From Ooceraea biroi (lineage: Eukaryota; Arthropoda; Insecta; Hymenoptera; Formicidae), in contig NC_039508.1 in the NCBI RefSeq assembly GCF_003672135.1, positions 1,054,001-1,118,000 of the forward strand: a DNA stretch of 64,000 nucleotides, given 5' to 3'. Each line of letters opens with the position of its first letter. Within the stretch, counting starts at the first letter, position 1. The position numbers and the translations under genes were made by a program. Positions 38,692 to 51,400 of this stretch are shown one piece after another. Below the pieces are notes generated by a model. It was not told where the DNA came from, did not search any database, and saw only the letters and a list, made by a program, of their open reading frames with translations.

Positions 38692-38737
38692 TTAAAGACT
38701 ACTGACCGCTGCAACAGTCACACACAGTAGTCTTTAA
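38692..38737. repeat. Perfect 13-bp inverted repeat
   Basis: Arms TTAAAGACTACTG (38692-38704) and CAGTAGTCTTTAA (38725-38737) flank a 20-base loop. It could be a stem-loop or the residue of a small foldback element. The pairing does not extend beyond the arms. Confidence 0.85.
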
Positions 38738-39051
38738 ATAAACCTCACGAACGAAGGTAATGTTCGAGGTTCTAGGAAAGAATGGAAAAATTATCAAACA
38801 TTAATTTCTAAACAATTCTAAAAAATTTTATTTTTATATATAAAATTTCACATGACTAATCAAAATATTCAACGGTAGGAATAACCGTTCTTAGTCAGAC
38901 TTTTTCATGGAACGGTACTTCCCGCGAATTTCAAGCGCTCTGCGAAAGCCGCATGCAAGCGATACGTATGTACCGATGATTCCGCAACGTTATTTTATCC
39001 TCCACACGTAATGCGCAGCGGGGTCGGTCGTCTGGAGGTTGGCTGCGTGGT

Positions 39052-39120
39052 GTACCGGGACCGATAAACTTCCACCGGCTGCTCCCTCTCGCCGGCATAA
39101 AATGCGGGTCCACGGTGTCA
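39052..39120. repeat. Diverged local repeat, copy B
   Basis: Partner of 38440-38499, same orientation, about 610 bases away. The 15-base block TAAAATGCGGGTCCA is identical in both. Confidence 0.6.
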
Positions 39121-41142
39121 AGTCAAGGATACGAAAGTGATGCACGACTTCCAGCGTGATGTGTCTCACCTTGAACGACTGGCGGAGTTACGGCTGCGAG
39201 CCACGCGTCGGCGGCCGCGTGGGAGTGGACGATCCGATCGAGAGGAGAAATCTCTCTCTCCCAAGGTCTATTCCGAGAAGCGATTTTTGAAAACGGCCGC
39301 TACACGCTACATGGTGGAACGCGAGGAACGCCAGGATCGAGTCACGATCGACCGCGAGGCGATTTATGTACCGCGACGACAATTATAGAATTGCGAGACC
39401 GCCAAGCCGATTCGGAGCCCCGCGGACTCGGTATCTCAATACGCGAGGCGAAATTCCAGCTTTCAGCGCGCATTGCTGGCAAATCAGGTTACCGGCACTA
39501 CGATCGTACGTTGTTGCATGGATGACTGTTGCAATTAACGTGAGGCGCGAGCGCTGCACCTGATAACGAGCACGGTAATCTAGATCAACGATCAAACGGC
39601 GAAGTGACGATTTGTTAGATGAAGTGTCAGATACTGTGTCACAAAAGGCGATACACCCGATCAAGTGTCGCTGGCTTATTCTCGAGGTAAGGATATTACG
39701 TGTGCGCGATAACCCGCATTAACCGTTCGACACCGTTTGCGGTAACGATGACCACAAGGTTCCGTCCGCGCGACGCCGGCTGAAACGGATCGTTCGTTTT
39801 TCCGTAAGCCGTAAACCGCACCGCAAAAATCATGAGCCGAAGACGGAAGGGTAAAAGAACCCGCGCGACCGCACGGGGTCCACAGCGAAAAGGACGTACG
39901 ACGCCGGATTCACGAGAGACTCGTGGCTTGAGTTATGACCGTGGGAGCCTATAATCGTTAATTAAAGGCCCGCGTGTCCCCGGTTGACCCTCGAGTTAAA
40001 CCGCAGCGCGGCTTTTCATGCTGAAATCGCGGCGCGCCCGCAGGCTGCGTGCTGAAAAACGCGCGCGAATCAAGCATAACGCGGAGGCTACTAAGCCGAA
40101 ATCGTTCTCTCTTTATTCCCCTCTCTCCCTCGTGTCGCTTTCTCACGGAAGTCGAAATTTATAATTCGCATAATTCAAGCTCCGGATGAACGCAGTACCG
40201 GCAACGAAATTAAGCGGCTGCGAGATCGTCGTGCTCAAAGGCGAACGAGGATGACAGACACCGGATACGCAATCCGCGCGCGCGCTCATCTGAGTTACGA
40301 TCGCCGTCGTCCATCATCGTAAGTTAAAAGCGCAATTTGTATCCGACGATACGATACCGCGGATGGGATAAAACCGAACATCCTGTTCCATGGCAAGCCG
40401 AGTTCTGGCCTTTCGTCCGTCGGTCCGTCCGTTCGTTCATTCGTGGCTGTACAAGCGCGCCCTCCGTCCGACCGAGATACGATCGTCCTAAGTGCCACGA
40501 GATATACGACCTACGATTGGCATGCACGAAGCGTTACCACTTACATGTACGCCGGTACTCTCCTCGCCTTCCTTTTCCATCCGCCGTCTCGTCGTCTTTC
40601 TCTCCACGGCGAGCGTGTTCCCTTGTCGAACGCGTTCCGCGGGGTCACGCGAACACGAGAATTGATCAGGAGCGATTGGAGGAAGGAAGGTTGGGAGATA
40701 AGATTTCCCAGCGATCCGTAAATTGGAAACGAAAATCTCGGGCGCCTCGAATACCGAGACAAAAGTCACGTCTCTCACGAAGAGGAAAGAGAGACGCTTA
40801 AACGATCGAGCCGATAGTTCACTTTGGATTTTGGATGAATGGTTGAATTCAGTTTAATCTATCGTTTGTTCAATATTTAAAATTTCCATTTAATCTAATA
40901 TTAAAAATTGCATGGATTAGATATTGAAGTGAAAAAATACACTGATGTATGATACATTTTTCAAATTCTCACATCTCGAAAGCACACTCGGAAAATGTTG
41001 CTCGCTTCGCGATGTGCATCTCCTTCGACAACTTCATTTCATCGAAAATTCGAGGGACGAGAGTGTCGGATCTACGCCAGTGTCGTTGCAGCGTGCTCGA
41101 TGCTCGTGCTCGGTGCCGCGCGCGCGGTTCTTGAACTCGCCA
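39121..41142. other. Non-coding stretch
   Basis: No gene supported. A donor-like GAG|GTAAGG at about 39685 (plus) and TCAAG|GTGAGAC near 39170 (minus) do not border any recognisable coding sequence. Confidence 0.5.
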
Positions 41143-41203
41143 CGAAATTAACGTCGCACCTGGCCGAATTAAATTAACGCCGGACGATAAAAGGAAGCAA
41201 GAG
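41143..41203 (+). repeat. Direct repeat copy 1 (about 60 bp)
   Basis: Nearly identical to 41870-41930 (about three differences). It begins CGAAATTAACGTCGCACC and continues through CCGGACGATAAAA into a purine-rich tail. Confidence 0.88.
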
Positions 41204-41869
41204 GACGATCAAAGCGAATGGCGCGAGGAGAGATAGAGGGAAAGAGGAAAAGAGGCGAACTTGTCGACGATAGACCAGTCGACCGAGCTATACATCCTTG
41301 CCGACACCGACCGTCGTGTCACACTGATACGTTATTTCAGCTTTACGCGGGATAAGTTCGTTTAGTCTCAAGTGGTTAAACTGGGGCTCATGCAATTCTA
41401 ACTATTCGCGTTTGTCGCTCCGCCAAACTTAGCTGGGCTTTCGCTTTATAATTAGATCGGGAATTCCTATTCGGCTTTTACCGCGGTATTAACGTATCAA
41501 CGGAATCAATACGACGGTGATTCATGATGAAACGTTAGCCGGTTAACAAAAAACTACAAGTGCAACTACAAGTGCGAATGTAAACAGTGTTGGAATCGTT
41601 CCAGATCGGGAATACATCAGCGAAACATGATACAAAGTTGACTTTACGTCGTGAAAGTCGAGACAAATCCGCAACTCGCTGGCTTCGTGTTTAAAGTGGC
41701 TCTTGCAGAAAGGTCAGGGGCTCGTTCTCGGTCTGCTCGCGTTCGTTCTTTCTTCTTCTTTTTTTTAAACCTACCACCTAATCACTTATGTAAAGCTGAA
41801 TTATTACTCGCGTGTCCCGGCAGCCCCTGCGCTACGCACGAGACGCACGCACGTGGACAATGAACCCGG

Positions 41870-41930
41870 CGAAATTAACGTCGCACCTGGCCGAATTAAA
41901 TTAACACCGGACGATAAAAGAAAGCGAGAG
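41870..41930 (+). repeat. Direct repeat copy 2 (about 60 bp)
   Basis: Same-strand copy, 727 bases downstream of copy 1. Flanks on both sides are dissimilar, and it is not part of an obvious longer tandem array. Confidence 0.88.
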
Positions 41931-44900
41931 AGGCGACGGACGAGAAGGTGGCGAGCTAAGGGCGAAGGGAGAAGCGACGGCGCCGTACCGACGATACCAC
42001 GGTCGATTCGTCGGTGTCGTACAGCCCTGCAAGCCGACCGGGTTGGGGTGGTGGCTTCATACCGACGTTAACGTCGGCATCGTTTACCCGAGGGTCTCAT
42101 GGCGGCGACTCACGAAACAAGGGAGAAACGTCGCATAATGTGACTAACGTAATTAAGGTAGCGACAAGGCCTATCCGCCCACGCCCTCCCGAACTCCTTC
42201 ATCCGCGCTCCCCCGCTACTCGAGGGTTATAAACGAGAACTCGAAAGTTACTCACCCACCTGCCCACCACCAGGCATTGATTTCGTCCGGACACGGTCGC
42301 GCGTAACAAAAGCGCTCGTGATGATCGCGCACCCTTCGCCAACTAGCCGGCGACATTATCAGAATCACCATAAGAGCGGATGTTACCAATACCGCAAAGA
42401 AATTTCGGTCCTGGACACTTCCGCGTTCCGCTGAAGCTTTCAAGGTTGTCGTTACATTGCGTTCGCCACGGTTCGATTATTCTAAGACGTTTACTCAAGT
42501 CACGATCTCGACTCGTGAGGAGCAGAAATTGCAAACTGCGACGATTTTCATTTACGGTCTTGGAGGGTCTTAATTTTCCATTTTTCAGTTGCGACACCGC
42601 TCCGACCAAGGCGCGGCGTTTCGAGAGGCGAGTCGGGCCTTGAACCGAATTTCTCGCCCGGCACGAGATGAATATCGGTTTAAAACCATCGCCGCCACGG
42701 CCGAGAGCCTGAAAATCCGGCCGCCGCCGGCGGAGGTTGCCGGTTAAACCACTTCAGCCGCACCGATCCACGATCCGATATCCCGCCGTCGAGAAAAAGC
42801 CTCGCGAAAGTGATTCTGGGCACGCGTCCGTTCGCATCGCCAAATTAATTTCTGCTAGCCGCCTGAGCCCACGGGGACGACGACTAGCGCGATTTTTGTT
42901 TGGCGCGTGTTTTAGCCGCGTCGGCCGACCGGTGTGCCCGCTGAGCAGGTGCGCGGTTTCCGCACGAATTATCTACGACGAATCGTGGGGATGGAGTGGC
43001 CGTATCTTTTTTCTCGTAAGCGAGCAGAAGTGCAGCGCAAAAATGAGGGCAGTTGCAATTTTTTTGCAAGGTAATTAACGTTAAACCTAAGGTCCGTTGC
43101 ATAATGGCAAAAAGTTCAAATTTGTTTAAAACATCCATTTTCATTAAGTGAAGAACGTGGTACGGAATTAAATATCGAAAATTATTGACTATTAAATACA
43201 GTCAGAGGATCTCTCTCTCTTTTTGTAATGTTAAAAATTAATGTTAAAAATTCTTTTAAATTTTTATAATTATTTACAATGTGGATACTATAGAGTATGT
43301 CAATAATTACAAACTATTTCTTTTTGTAACGCGAGTTTGCTCCTCGTCCATTTCTTCTCGATCACAGATACTTCTTTCGAGCCAGATTTCAATTTACGAT
43401 CCATGCGCGGCTGGATGGGAACGTAACAGGTCCCATCGTTTTATCGCAGCATTTACGTTCTATTATTTCCTATGCTAGCTCGTATATCGTCGGTCCGTTA
43501 AATTCCAAGAGAGAAAATTCCTGAGAGAGACAGAAAGAGAGGCGGGAGGGGAAAGCACGGCGGAGAGACATATACCAGCGACATCGTGGCAGAGGTATCC
43601 TCACGACCAAGTAATGGGCCATTTATTTTCACTCGTTGACCCTCGCCGAGACTAATGTGTCTCAGCAAGCTTTTTCGCATCCCTTGGCGGTGCGCCTTCA
43701 CGTTCCGCCACTCAAGCGGTTTTTACAAGACGCTCCATACTGAACCGGCTGTCCTTTGGATTACAAAGCACCGAGACAAAAGCGCTCGCGCGCGAGACTT
43801 CCCGGCTCAAAATATTCAGGGGCTTCATCATCGTCGGAGCAAAAGCCAATTACATCCGGAGTGGATGAGAGGAGACGCGGCCAAGAAGAAATAAAGGCGC
43901 CGCTGTCACGAAAGTTCACTCGCGGCACTCGTGACTCGTTGAAACCTATCCGCCGCGCGTTGTTAATTCAACGGCGGTGACGTGATTTACAATACAATAT
44001 GAATGATGACTCCGCGGATTCTCCCTTCGGCTACGTAAATGTATTTATGGCCTCTGTAAAAACGGATTCTGATACTCCGCAGCTCGTTCCTCGTCGCTTA
44101 CGTTTATTAAAAAAACGAGCGGCGAGGAGGTTGGCGACTCCAAGCTGCAAAGCTTTCGAATGTTGCGTGAACCGAATCACCGGATGTCGGGAAGCATCCT
44201 CAGAAATTCTATCGAGTTCCTTCGGCAAACGTTTATGTGGAAGCTGCGACGCGATCCCCAGAAACCTTTACCATCGCGGACACTCGACGAGCGGAGCTTG
44301 AACGTTAGCTTATAGGAGGGCGACAGCGGAGGCCGGGGAAACTTTGAGGGGATTGAACGCTGGAAGGATTCTACGACGATGTTCTAGGATGCAGTGGTTT
44401 TCATCAATCTCCTCCTATTTTCTCAAACGCTACTTCTATATCAAGCATATGTTGTCGCCGCCGCTCATATCTGTTAAGAAGAAATTTCAAAAGAAGAAAA
44501 TCAAGATTGAGATCTCAAACGCATCAAGATGCATCTCAAACGGTTCCAAATAAATCACAATTAGCGGGATCAAAAAGGAATCGTCTTCAAACTTATCGCG
44601 CAGTAATGTTGCTTCTTCGAAGATTCAAATTGGCGTCTACGTTATTTTGTTTCTCGTTTCGACCCGATGCACCGCAGATGCAACGCAGACGTTTATTTTC
44701 AACGATACATTCGGCGATGAGTACCACTGTGTCCCGTACGGTGGACAAGAGGGTGGAACGACGAGTCGAAGGGAGGAAGAAAGAAGGCAGGTGACGGGCG
44801 TGCCGACGCGAGATGAGGCGAAACGAGGCGAGAGGGGTCGCCACGGTGATTTCCCGCTCAGAAAAGCCGCGCGCACGGTTCGTCGTTCGGCTGGAAGCTG

Positions 44901-47900
44901 GCCAAATGCACTTAGCCTTCTATCAGGAACCCGTCGCCTTCCCCGCCCGGTAAACGTCCGCTCGTCGTCGGGCATCGACACCGTCGTCGTCGTCCGGAAC
45001 AGGCTAGATAATCTTCGTATTTACTGCCGCAGATACGGCCGGCAGGCACATCCACAGCATCCCCGTCATCTTCTCCCCATCGCGCGTAAACACAAAAAAC
45101 GAGGGGAAGCTTTCGTAAGAGCTTTCGCGACTGTCCGCTTCCATCCGGAAGATTCGCTTTTCGGTGCCTGCCCGCGCATTCGTATCACCCTGCATCCCTT
45201 CGCGGGAGAATCGTCGACAAAAGATCCGCGCAAACACAGGGGACGCTCACTGGGTCGCGAAGGGAATCACGATAAAAGCGCTCTTTAAAAAGAAACACGA
45301 AGGGAACGCGTATTAAGTATTTTTCTTACTTTGCTTAAAGCGGAAGCCGACGAGGGAGAGAGCCGCGAGAAGAAGATTCAGGATTGCCACAGATAAGAGA
45401 CTTCAATTTGTTGGACGCACCACGATCGCAGTTATATGGATTGTCCAAATTAAATCGAACATTTTCACAAATTTAAAGATGGAATTTGCACAAATTAAAA
45501 AGCAAATTACATATTATTTCAGCTCATTTCTTAACTCTTTTTAATTCATTAGATTATAAACATATTATTTTTCAGCACTGCGAGCATATCAAAACAGGGG
45601 ACATTAAAATATTATGAAATTTTTAATTTAATTTAGCTGCGCATTTTGCACAAACAAGCCCGACTTAATTATTCAGAATCGAAATAAAATATTTATATTA
45701 TCGCGGAAATGTTAAAAATCTGAAATCTTACGTATATCAAAGAATCTGTATTTTCAGCGCAGTATTTATCAAGGGTGTATTTGCCGACGGGGACGAACGG
45801 AAGTAACGCCTCGTTAGGTCGGCCAAGGAAATCGAGATAAAAGTGTTCCCCAAAAAGCAACCGGAGAAGACGATCCCACGGCGACACGCTGAGCACCTAC
45901 AGGGCGTTATGTTTCCGCTGACGTTTATTTGGCCGATTTAGGTGTTTACCGAACGAGCGGTGTCGCGTGCAGCAAGAGCAGATAAATATTTTCGGTGTTC
46001 CGGCGATGATTTGTTTTCCAGCACGAGGGGCGAACAGCGTGCCAACACGCCGCGGAAAAGCGATATCTCACCGTGCATTGAATCGCGCGAGACGGCGGAT
46101 CGTGACAATCGCCGACGAGTTTTATGGTTCCCTGCGAGCGAATAAATAGATAGCGACAGAGAGAGTAGTGATGTAGGCTCGCACAACAATTGGAAGTCGT
46201 AATTTAATCAAGCACGGTGTCGACTTTAATCATCTCGGCGAGGCACGTTCATCGAGAGCGCATAATAAAACGTACTTTCCAAAAACGTTGCAATTGCCGC
46301 GCGCGTCACGCTATTAAGGGAAACGAGGGAAAGAATCGCGCGATAGATTCCGCTTTTATCGCGATCCGCGAGGATTCTCCGGCGCGCACACAGTCGTCGA
46401 AGCGAGAAGCAAGGAAATCGCGAGCAATAATAACGGCGAACGAAAGTTTCGTCTCGCGGTTACGCGCGCTTTATCTTAATTCCGCGCCGACTCCAATTTA
46501 GACGAAATCGCCCCTTTTTTTTATAGTCGATCTATCCGACGACGGGTGCTGCGACGGGGCACGAACCCGGAGAAGAGATTCTGTTACGGACATTATCGTA
46601 AGAGTCGGGGAATCCTGAAAAAGTTTCCTCTTCCACGCGGGAGAAAGAGAAAGCACGACCGATAATCCGGCGAGTCGCGCGAGTCGATTCCGCCTCGATT
46701 GAGCGGGTAATTCGGAACACGAGTATGCACGCGCGAGTACAATAAAATTAGACGAGGGAACAAAGCTGCAGCGAGTTTTGAGAGGCGCGAGAGCGCCGCT
46801 AGAAACGTCCGAGAAAACGCACGCGCGCGGTAATGTCGAGACGCAGATAAAAAAAAATGCGGCAAGATACGCATGCTAATACGCACGGACAAAGTACAAC
46901 GCGGAATTAATATAGCCGATACGAGGATGATGTATGCGCGAATTTCCAAGCGACGGGACAAAGCGTATGCGCGTCGACTTCATTCATTATTAATATCGAC
47001 GCGCTGTACACGTGCAAAGATACATACGTGATCAAAGTAAGAATAGGTAAGCGAATCGCTAAGCGGGCGGCGGTGACGACATATCGTTGGGAGAAAAATT
47101 CCGTCAACGTACCTGCAACAAAAAGAAAAACCAATCATCAGATCAACTGTCCGTGCAGACGCGCGCGGTCGCGCGTCTCCTCCGAGGCAGACGTGTGTCT
47201 CATCTTCTCTCATTAATTCGTAACGCTCGAGTGATCAGCGCGTCGTACGATTGTTCGCACGTAAATATAAAATTAAAAAAAGAACAATCACGCCAGTTCA
47301 CTGCAGCTCTTCAGCGAAACGTTGCAGTAGCAATAATAATGAGAAGAAGATACAAGACGTTTCTAGAGAAAATTCAGGTAGCAGAATTCTGCAGGCTTCA
47401 GTGTACTCCTTTTTCTGTGCTTTTTACATTCTTTTTAATTCTTTTTTTATATTAATCGTTACAGAATTTTACTTTAAAGACACAATTGCGTTAACGCGCG
47501 CGGTGTCGATGGCTACTGAATGCTTAATGCTCCGAAAGTCGCAATCCAGGTTACGCGACACGCCACACGACAGCGACGACTATGCTGTAACGTGATCAGA
47601 TTCCGACATCTCTCCATCGAGCTCCCCCTCATCCTCCGCACCACCAAACCAAAGATTCCGATCAGCGTGGTCGAGAGGTATCGGCACCTTCCTGTCAGCA
47701 AATATGTCTTGTACCGGAAGCGAAGGGTAGACGGAAACTCTCGCTCGTACCCCCAAGCGGAGGGAAGAAGCGTACATAGGCGTCTCGGCACCCCTTTTCT
47801 CCGCTATCCAAGTTTCAGCGGGTTTGCCCTATACCAAGGCAAAGTGGAAAATCTCTTTTGTAAGCCCGCGCACGTGTTTCCGTTTCTCTCGCTCGCTTAT

Positions 47901-49370
47901 TTTAATATTTGAGCAGGCGAGCGAGCTTCCGTGGAAAAAGCGTTGAAAGTACCGCTAAAAGGGACTTTGAACGCGCTTCCAACTGGCTGCTGCTGCTGCC
48001 GTCGTCGCTCTGGTTCCACGTATGTGTCATCGTGTACGTGTAGCTATACGTGAAATCATCTGCGCGCGTGACATCGCCGCGTGTAATTCCCAATTCATGG
48101 AAATGAGAACCGTAGATCGTGCCGGAAAGCCAGTGGGGCCGCCGCCTTTCCACTCCCGGAACCGTTCTGTCTACGTCGGTATTTCCGGACGAATGTGTCG
48201 AAAAGGGCGGGCGCGCGCGCCCTTGTCGCGCACGGGGTAGAATCGATTCTATCGCAGTGGGCAAAATGTCACGGCTTTTCGCGATATTGGTTTTCCGATC
48301 GCGCGCGGCGTTTCCACCCAAGTGTAAAAAGTGACTGAGCGTGTAATGAGCCCAGACCCGGCCGAGCGTATTGCCCCGATAAATGTATCCCCCTAAAACT
48401 GTGAGCGTACCCGGAGAACAGCGGCGAACGCCGTGCTCGGTCCGTTAACATCGATTGCGTAAAAACGTAAAACCGGTGCACGAGAAAAGCGTTTCGCTGA
48501 ATCGCGAGAGAGGTCCGTTGCTATTTTCCTCCCCTCGACGAAGTCCTCCAGCTTGAGAACGCGATTCGCAGGATTACCCGACGCCGTAAACGCCGGGAAA
48601 CATCATGTCCGGCGAGACGCGAGCGTACGCGCGCACGGCGCGTACAAATTCAGGAATTTATGTATTCTCTCCGTTTATGAATCCATTATTGAAAATATCA
48701 TTGTTTACCGTAATATCCCGGCCGATCCCCGGAGGGGGAGAAAAAAAACTGATAGCCGAAGCGGAAAAATATGATAACCAAGGCGAATGAATGGTCGAAA
48801 CGCGCGGACGCGCTGACACGCGTTTGCAAACCGCGCGCCGCGTTATCATTCCATATTTTCTTCATTTTATTCCCCCATTGCATTTGCATGTACATATTTA
48901 TGCCGGCGTGTTGGTGGTGCGAGCACGAGCGGGCGCCTTCAACGCGAGCATAAAACAGCATGTAACTCCGTCGAATAATTCCATTAAATTACGGGCAGGA
49001 GCGAGTGGTGCGGTCGTGTCGGGAAGAGGCTCGCTCGCTCGCTCGCGCGGATGCAATAACGTTTATACGTCGTCTTGTGCCGGGCGAGAGGGTAAAGGCA
49101 GCCGTCGTTCGCGGGGGTGAGGGTACACAGGGCAACATCGTGACTCCGGTCCGTTTTCTTCCTGCGGATCCGCGAGCGGAAACACCGGATCCGAAATACA
49201 AGATGCTAATTGCTAAACCGGGGGATGTATACCAGATTCAGCCGGGCTTATCTCCCTTGTCCTGGTATACCGAGAGCGTTTCCTCCCGAGGGGGTCGCCC
49301 TTTTCCTCCCTTTCCCAGTCTCTTTCTCTCTCTAGCTCGCTCTTGCATTCAGTCTCCTTGCCTTTTCCGT

Positions 49371-49390
49371 TCTCTCTCTCTCTCTCTCTC
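49371..49390 (+). repeat. (TC)10 microsatellite
   Basis: Ten uninterrupted TC units following a longer pyrimidine-rich stretch from about 49290. Confidence 0.9.
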
Positions 49391-49675
49391 ATTCGCGATT
49401 CCCCCTTCGCGAAACCGCTGAATATTCAAACTTTGTCGTGGAAAGAGCGATAAACGCGAGGTCGACCGACCGCGGCCGCGGTTTCCTCTTCGTTCTCCGC
49501 AAAATAAGAGTACGCCGAGCCATGTAATACCTGATGCCGAATAACTTGACGTCAGGCATTCGTCGCAATCGATGCACGAGCGATTTAATTCCCATTCGGG
49601 TGTAATCCCGCGCGCAATTTATCTTACGTGTTACGTCGGCGAACCGTCCAGCAACGCGCTACCGGTTGAAAACTC

Positions 49676-49693
49676 TCTCCACTCGAGTGGAGA
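49676..49693. repeat. Perfect 18-bp palindrome
   Basis: TCTCCACTCGAGTGGAGA is its own reverse complement, with no loop. A palindrome without spacer could be a dimer-binding site, but no known factor is assigned. Confidence 0.85.
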
Positions 49694-50008
49694 AATAACA
49701 ATAGATATCGCGATAATTGGCTGATGTTTAATGAGAATATTTGATTGTATTTTCGGCTGCTAACAATAACCCCGTTCGTTCGTACGTACCACCGCGATTT
49801 GGTACGATACGATGTTGCCGCACGTGGTAATTAGGTGCTCGTTATAACGACATGCCGATAACGTGATATACGAAGCGTGTATAATATCGATAATAAAAAT
49901 AATAACGGCGCAGCGGCTACGTGCAATGCCGGGAAAGTATTATAATGTATACGACCGAATTGCGAAACAATGCAATAATAATGCCGAAAAATTGTTCCTC
50001 TCTGTCTG

Positions 50009-50029
50009 TCTCTCTCTCTCTCTCTCTCT
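50009..50029 (+). repeat. (TC)n microsatellite
   Basis: About ten TC units preceded by two TCTG units. Confidence 0.9.
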
Positions 50030-51400
50030 TTGTGTTGTGAAAACAGGTTCTCCGATAAATACCATACATAGCGCAATTCTTTCCCGCGTAATTAGCGCGT
50101 GTCACATTTACGCATTCTAATTTACTTATTATGCCGTATTTTCACGGATATGTAAAATTATTTATTCCGTTCCTCGACCCGTCCCGCGGATATTCCACCG
50201 CGTAACGAACGACACGAACAGAAATGGTCACGGCGTAATGGTCGAGGGCTTCGAGCATCGTGCGTTTTATTGTCGGACATTTTTCGGTGCCGGAACGCGC
50301 GCGGCCTTGCGCGTCGCAAAACAACGTCGAGTCGATCGTAAGAAAACCACGGCCGGTTATATCCCCAGCGCGAGAACACGCATCTCGTTAAGTGAGAACA
50401 AGCGCCGCAAAAGGTACGTACGATTCCTCTTACGGCCTTCGGGAATGAAGCCCTAAGAACTTTAAGGACTCGCGGGCTTCGTGGAAGGCGTTGCAAGAAA
50501 ATAATTTCTTGCCGGCCGCGCGACCGGCGCGGGGAGATGCCCGCCATAATTTCCACCATAACAGAGTCATTATTCGCCGTACAAAGTGAACATGGAGCCG
50601 TCATGGCGTGATAAAAATATCGCGCGCGAGAGACTGCAAAACTTTTATCGCGCACGTATATCCCGGACGAAACGATATCCTCGATATCAAATCTTGGTGA
50701 TCCTCGAATTCTCTTTTCCTTCCGTGCACAAAAATCATTACTAGAAATTTTACAGAAGTAAGACTACCTTCTACTGGAACATGACGTGATAAATAAAGCT
50801 CAAGGCTAGAGTTAAATATCGATTTGAACAAATTATCAGCGTGAATAATTGAATCAACGTTCCACTCTCACGGAAAGGACGGCTGATGTTCATCCACGAG
50901 AGCAGAATTTTCCGATGGACGTGCACGTGCGTGCGAAGCTATCACGCGTTCGCTCGCCTAATCGTATTTGATCATGCCCCGTCGTCGATCCAACAAATTA
51001 TCACTAATAGCTGGTATAAAGCGTTCGCGAGGGTTCTCAACTCGCATCCGACCGCGTGAGCGTTGCGTAGGCGCCGCATTATGCAAGCAAATTACTCGAT
51101 CGTAGAAACTACCGCTCCTGGTGATACAAGACGACGTCGACGTCGTTTAGGATCAGATAAACGACGCGGCGAACTTAATGTCCGTCCGTACGAGGGCCGC
51201 GTTTACGTCAGAAAAAGTTATCGATCCGAACGCGCCTCGCACGGCTACGCGGGACATTTTATGTGGCATATAAGCGTCCTGAGGAAAATTCGCATCGTTA
51301 CAAGTTGCCCTCGCGTAATAGCCCTCCCATCAGTCGCCTCCCAGGAAGACGAATTCATCGAGTTTAAATTGCCGTTTTAGGAAGCAGTGATACGACTCTC

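Larger units (their letters stand above)
41931..51400. other. Non-coding stretch
   Basis: No gene supported. AT-rich islands lie near 43080-43320 (including a tandem duplicate of AATGTTAAAAATT) and 45400-45740. The longest open frame of the window (44647-45288, plus, about 213 codons) is Arg-rich, CpG-rich and matches nothing I recognise. A minus-strand donor-like string near 42251 closes a frame with no known domain. Confidence 0.5.

Noticed and set aside
42252..42443. Minus-strand frame ending at GTGG|GTGAGTAAC
   Set aside because: The donor is good, but the coding sequence before it is unrecognisable and no acceptor could be paired with it.
44647..45288. Longest plus-strand open frame (about 213 codons)
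   Set aside because: It is Arg-rich and CpG-rich, has no recognisable domain, and overlaps open frames on the other strand. Long frames are expected where stop codons are scarce because of high GC.
46535..46600. Possible minus-strand tRNA T-arm (GGGTTCGTGCCCC)
   Set aside because: Only four T-stem pairs form, and no anticodon arm, D-arm or acceptor stem can be built around it.
47080..47135. Minus-strand CTTTTTGTTGCAG acceptor-like string
   Set aside because: The frame that follows has no recognisable domain and no matched donor.
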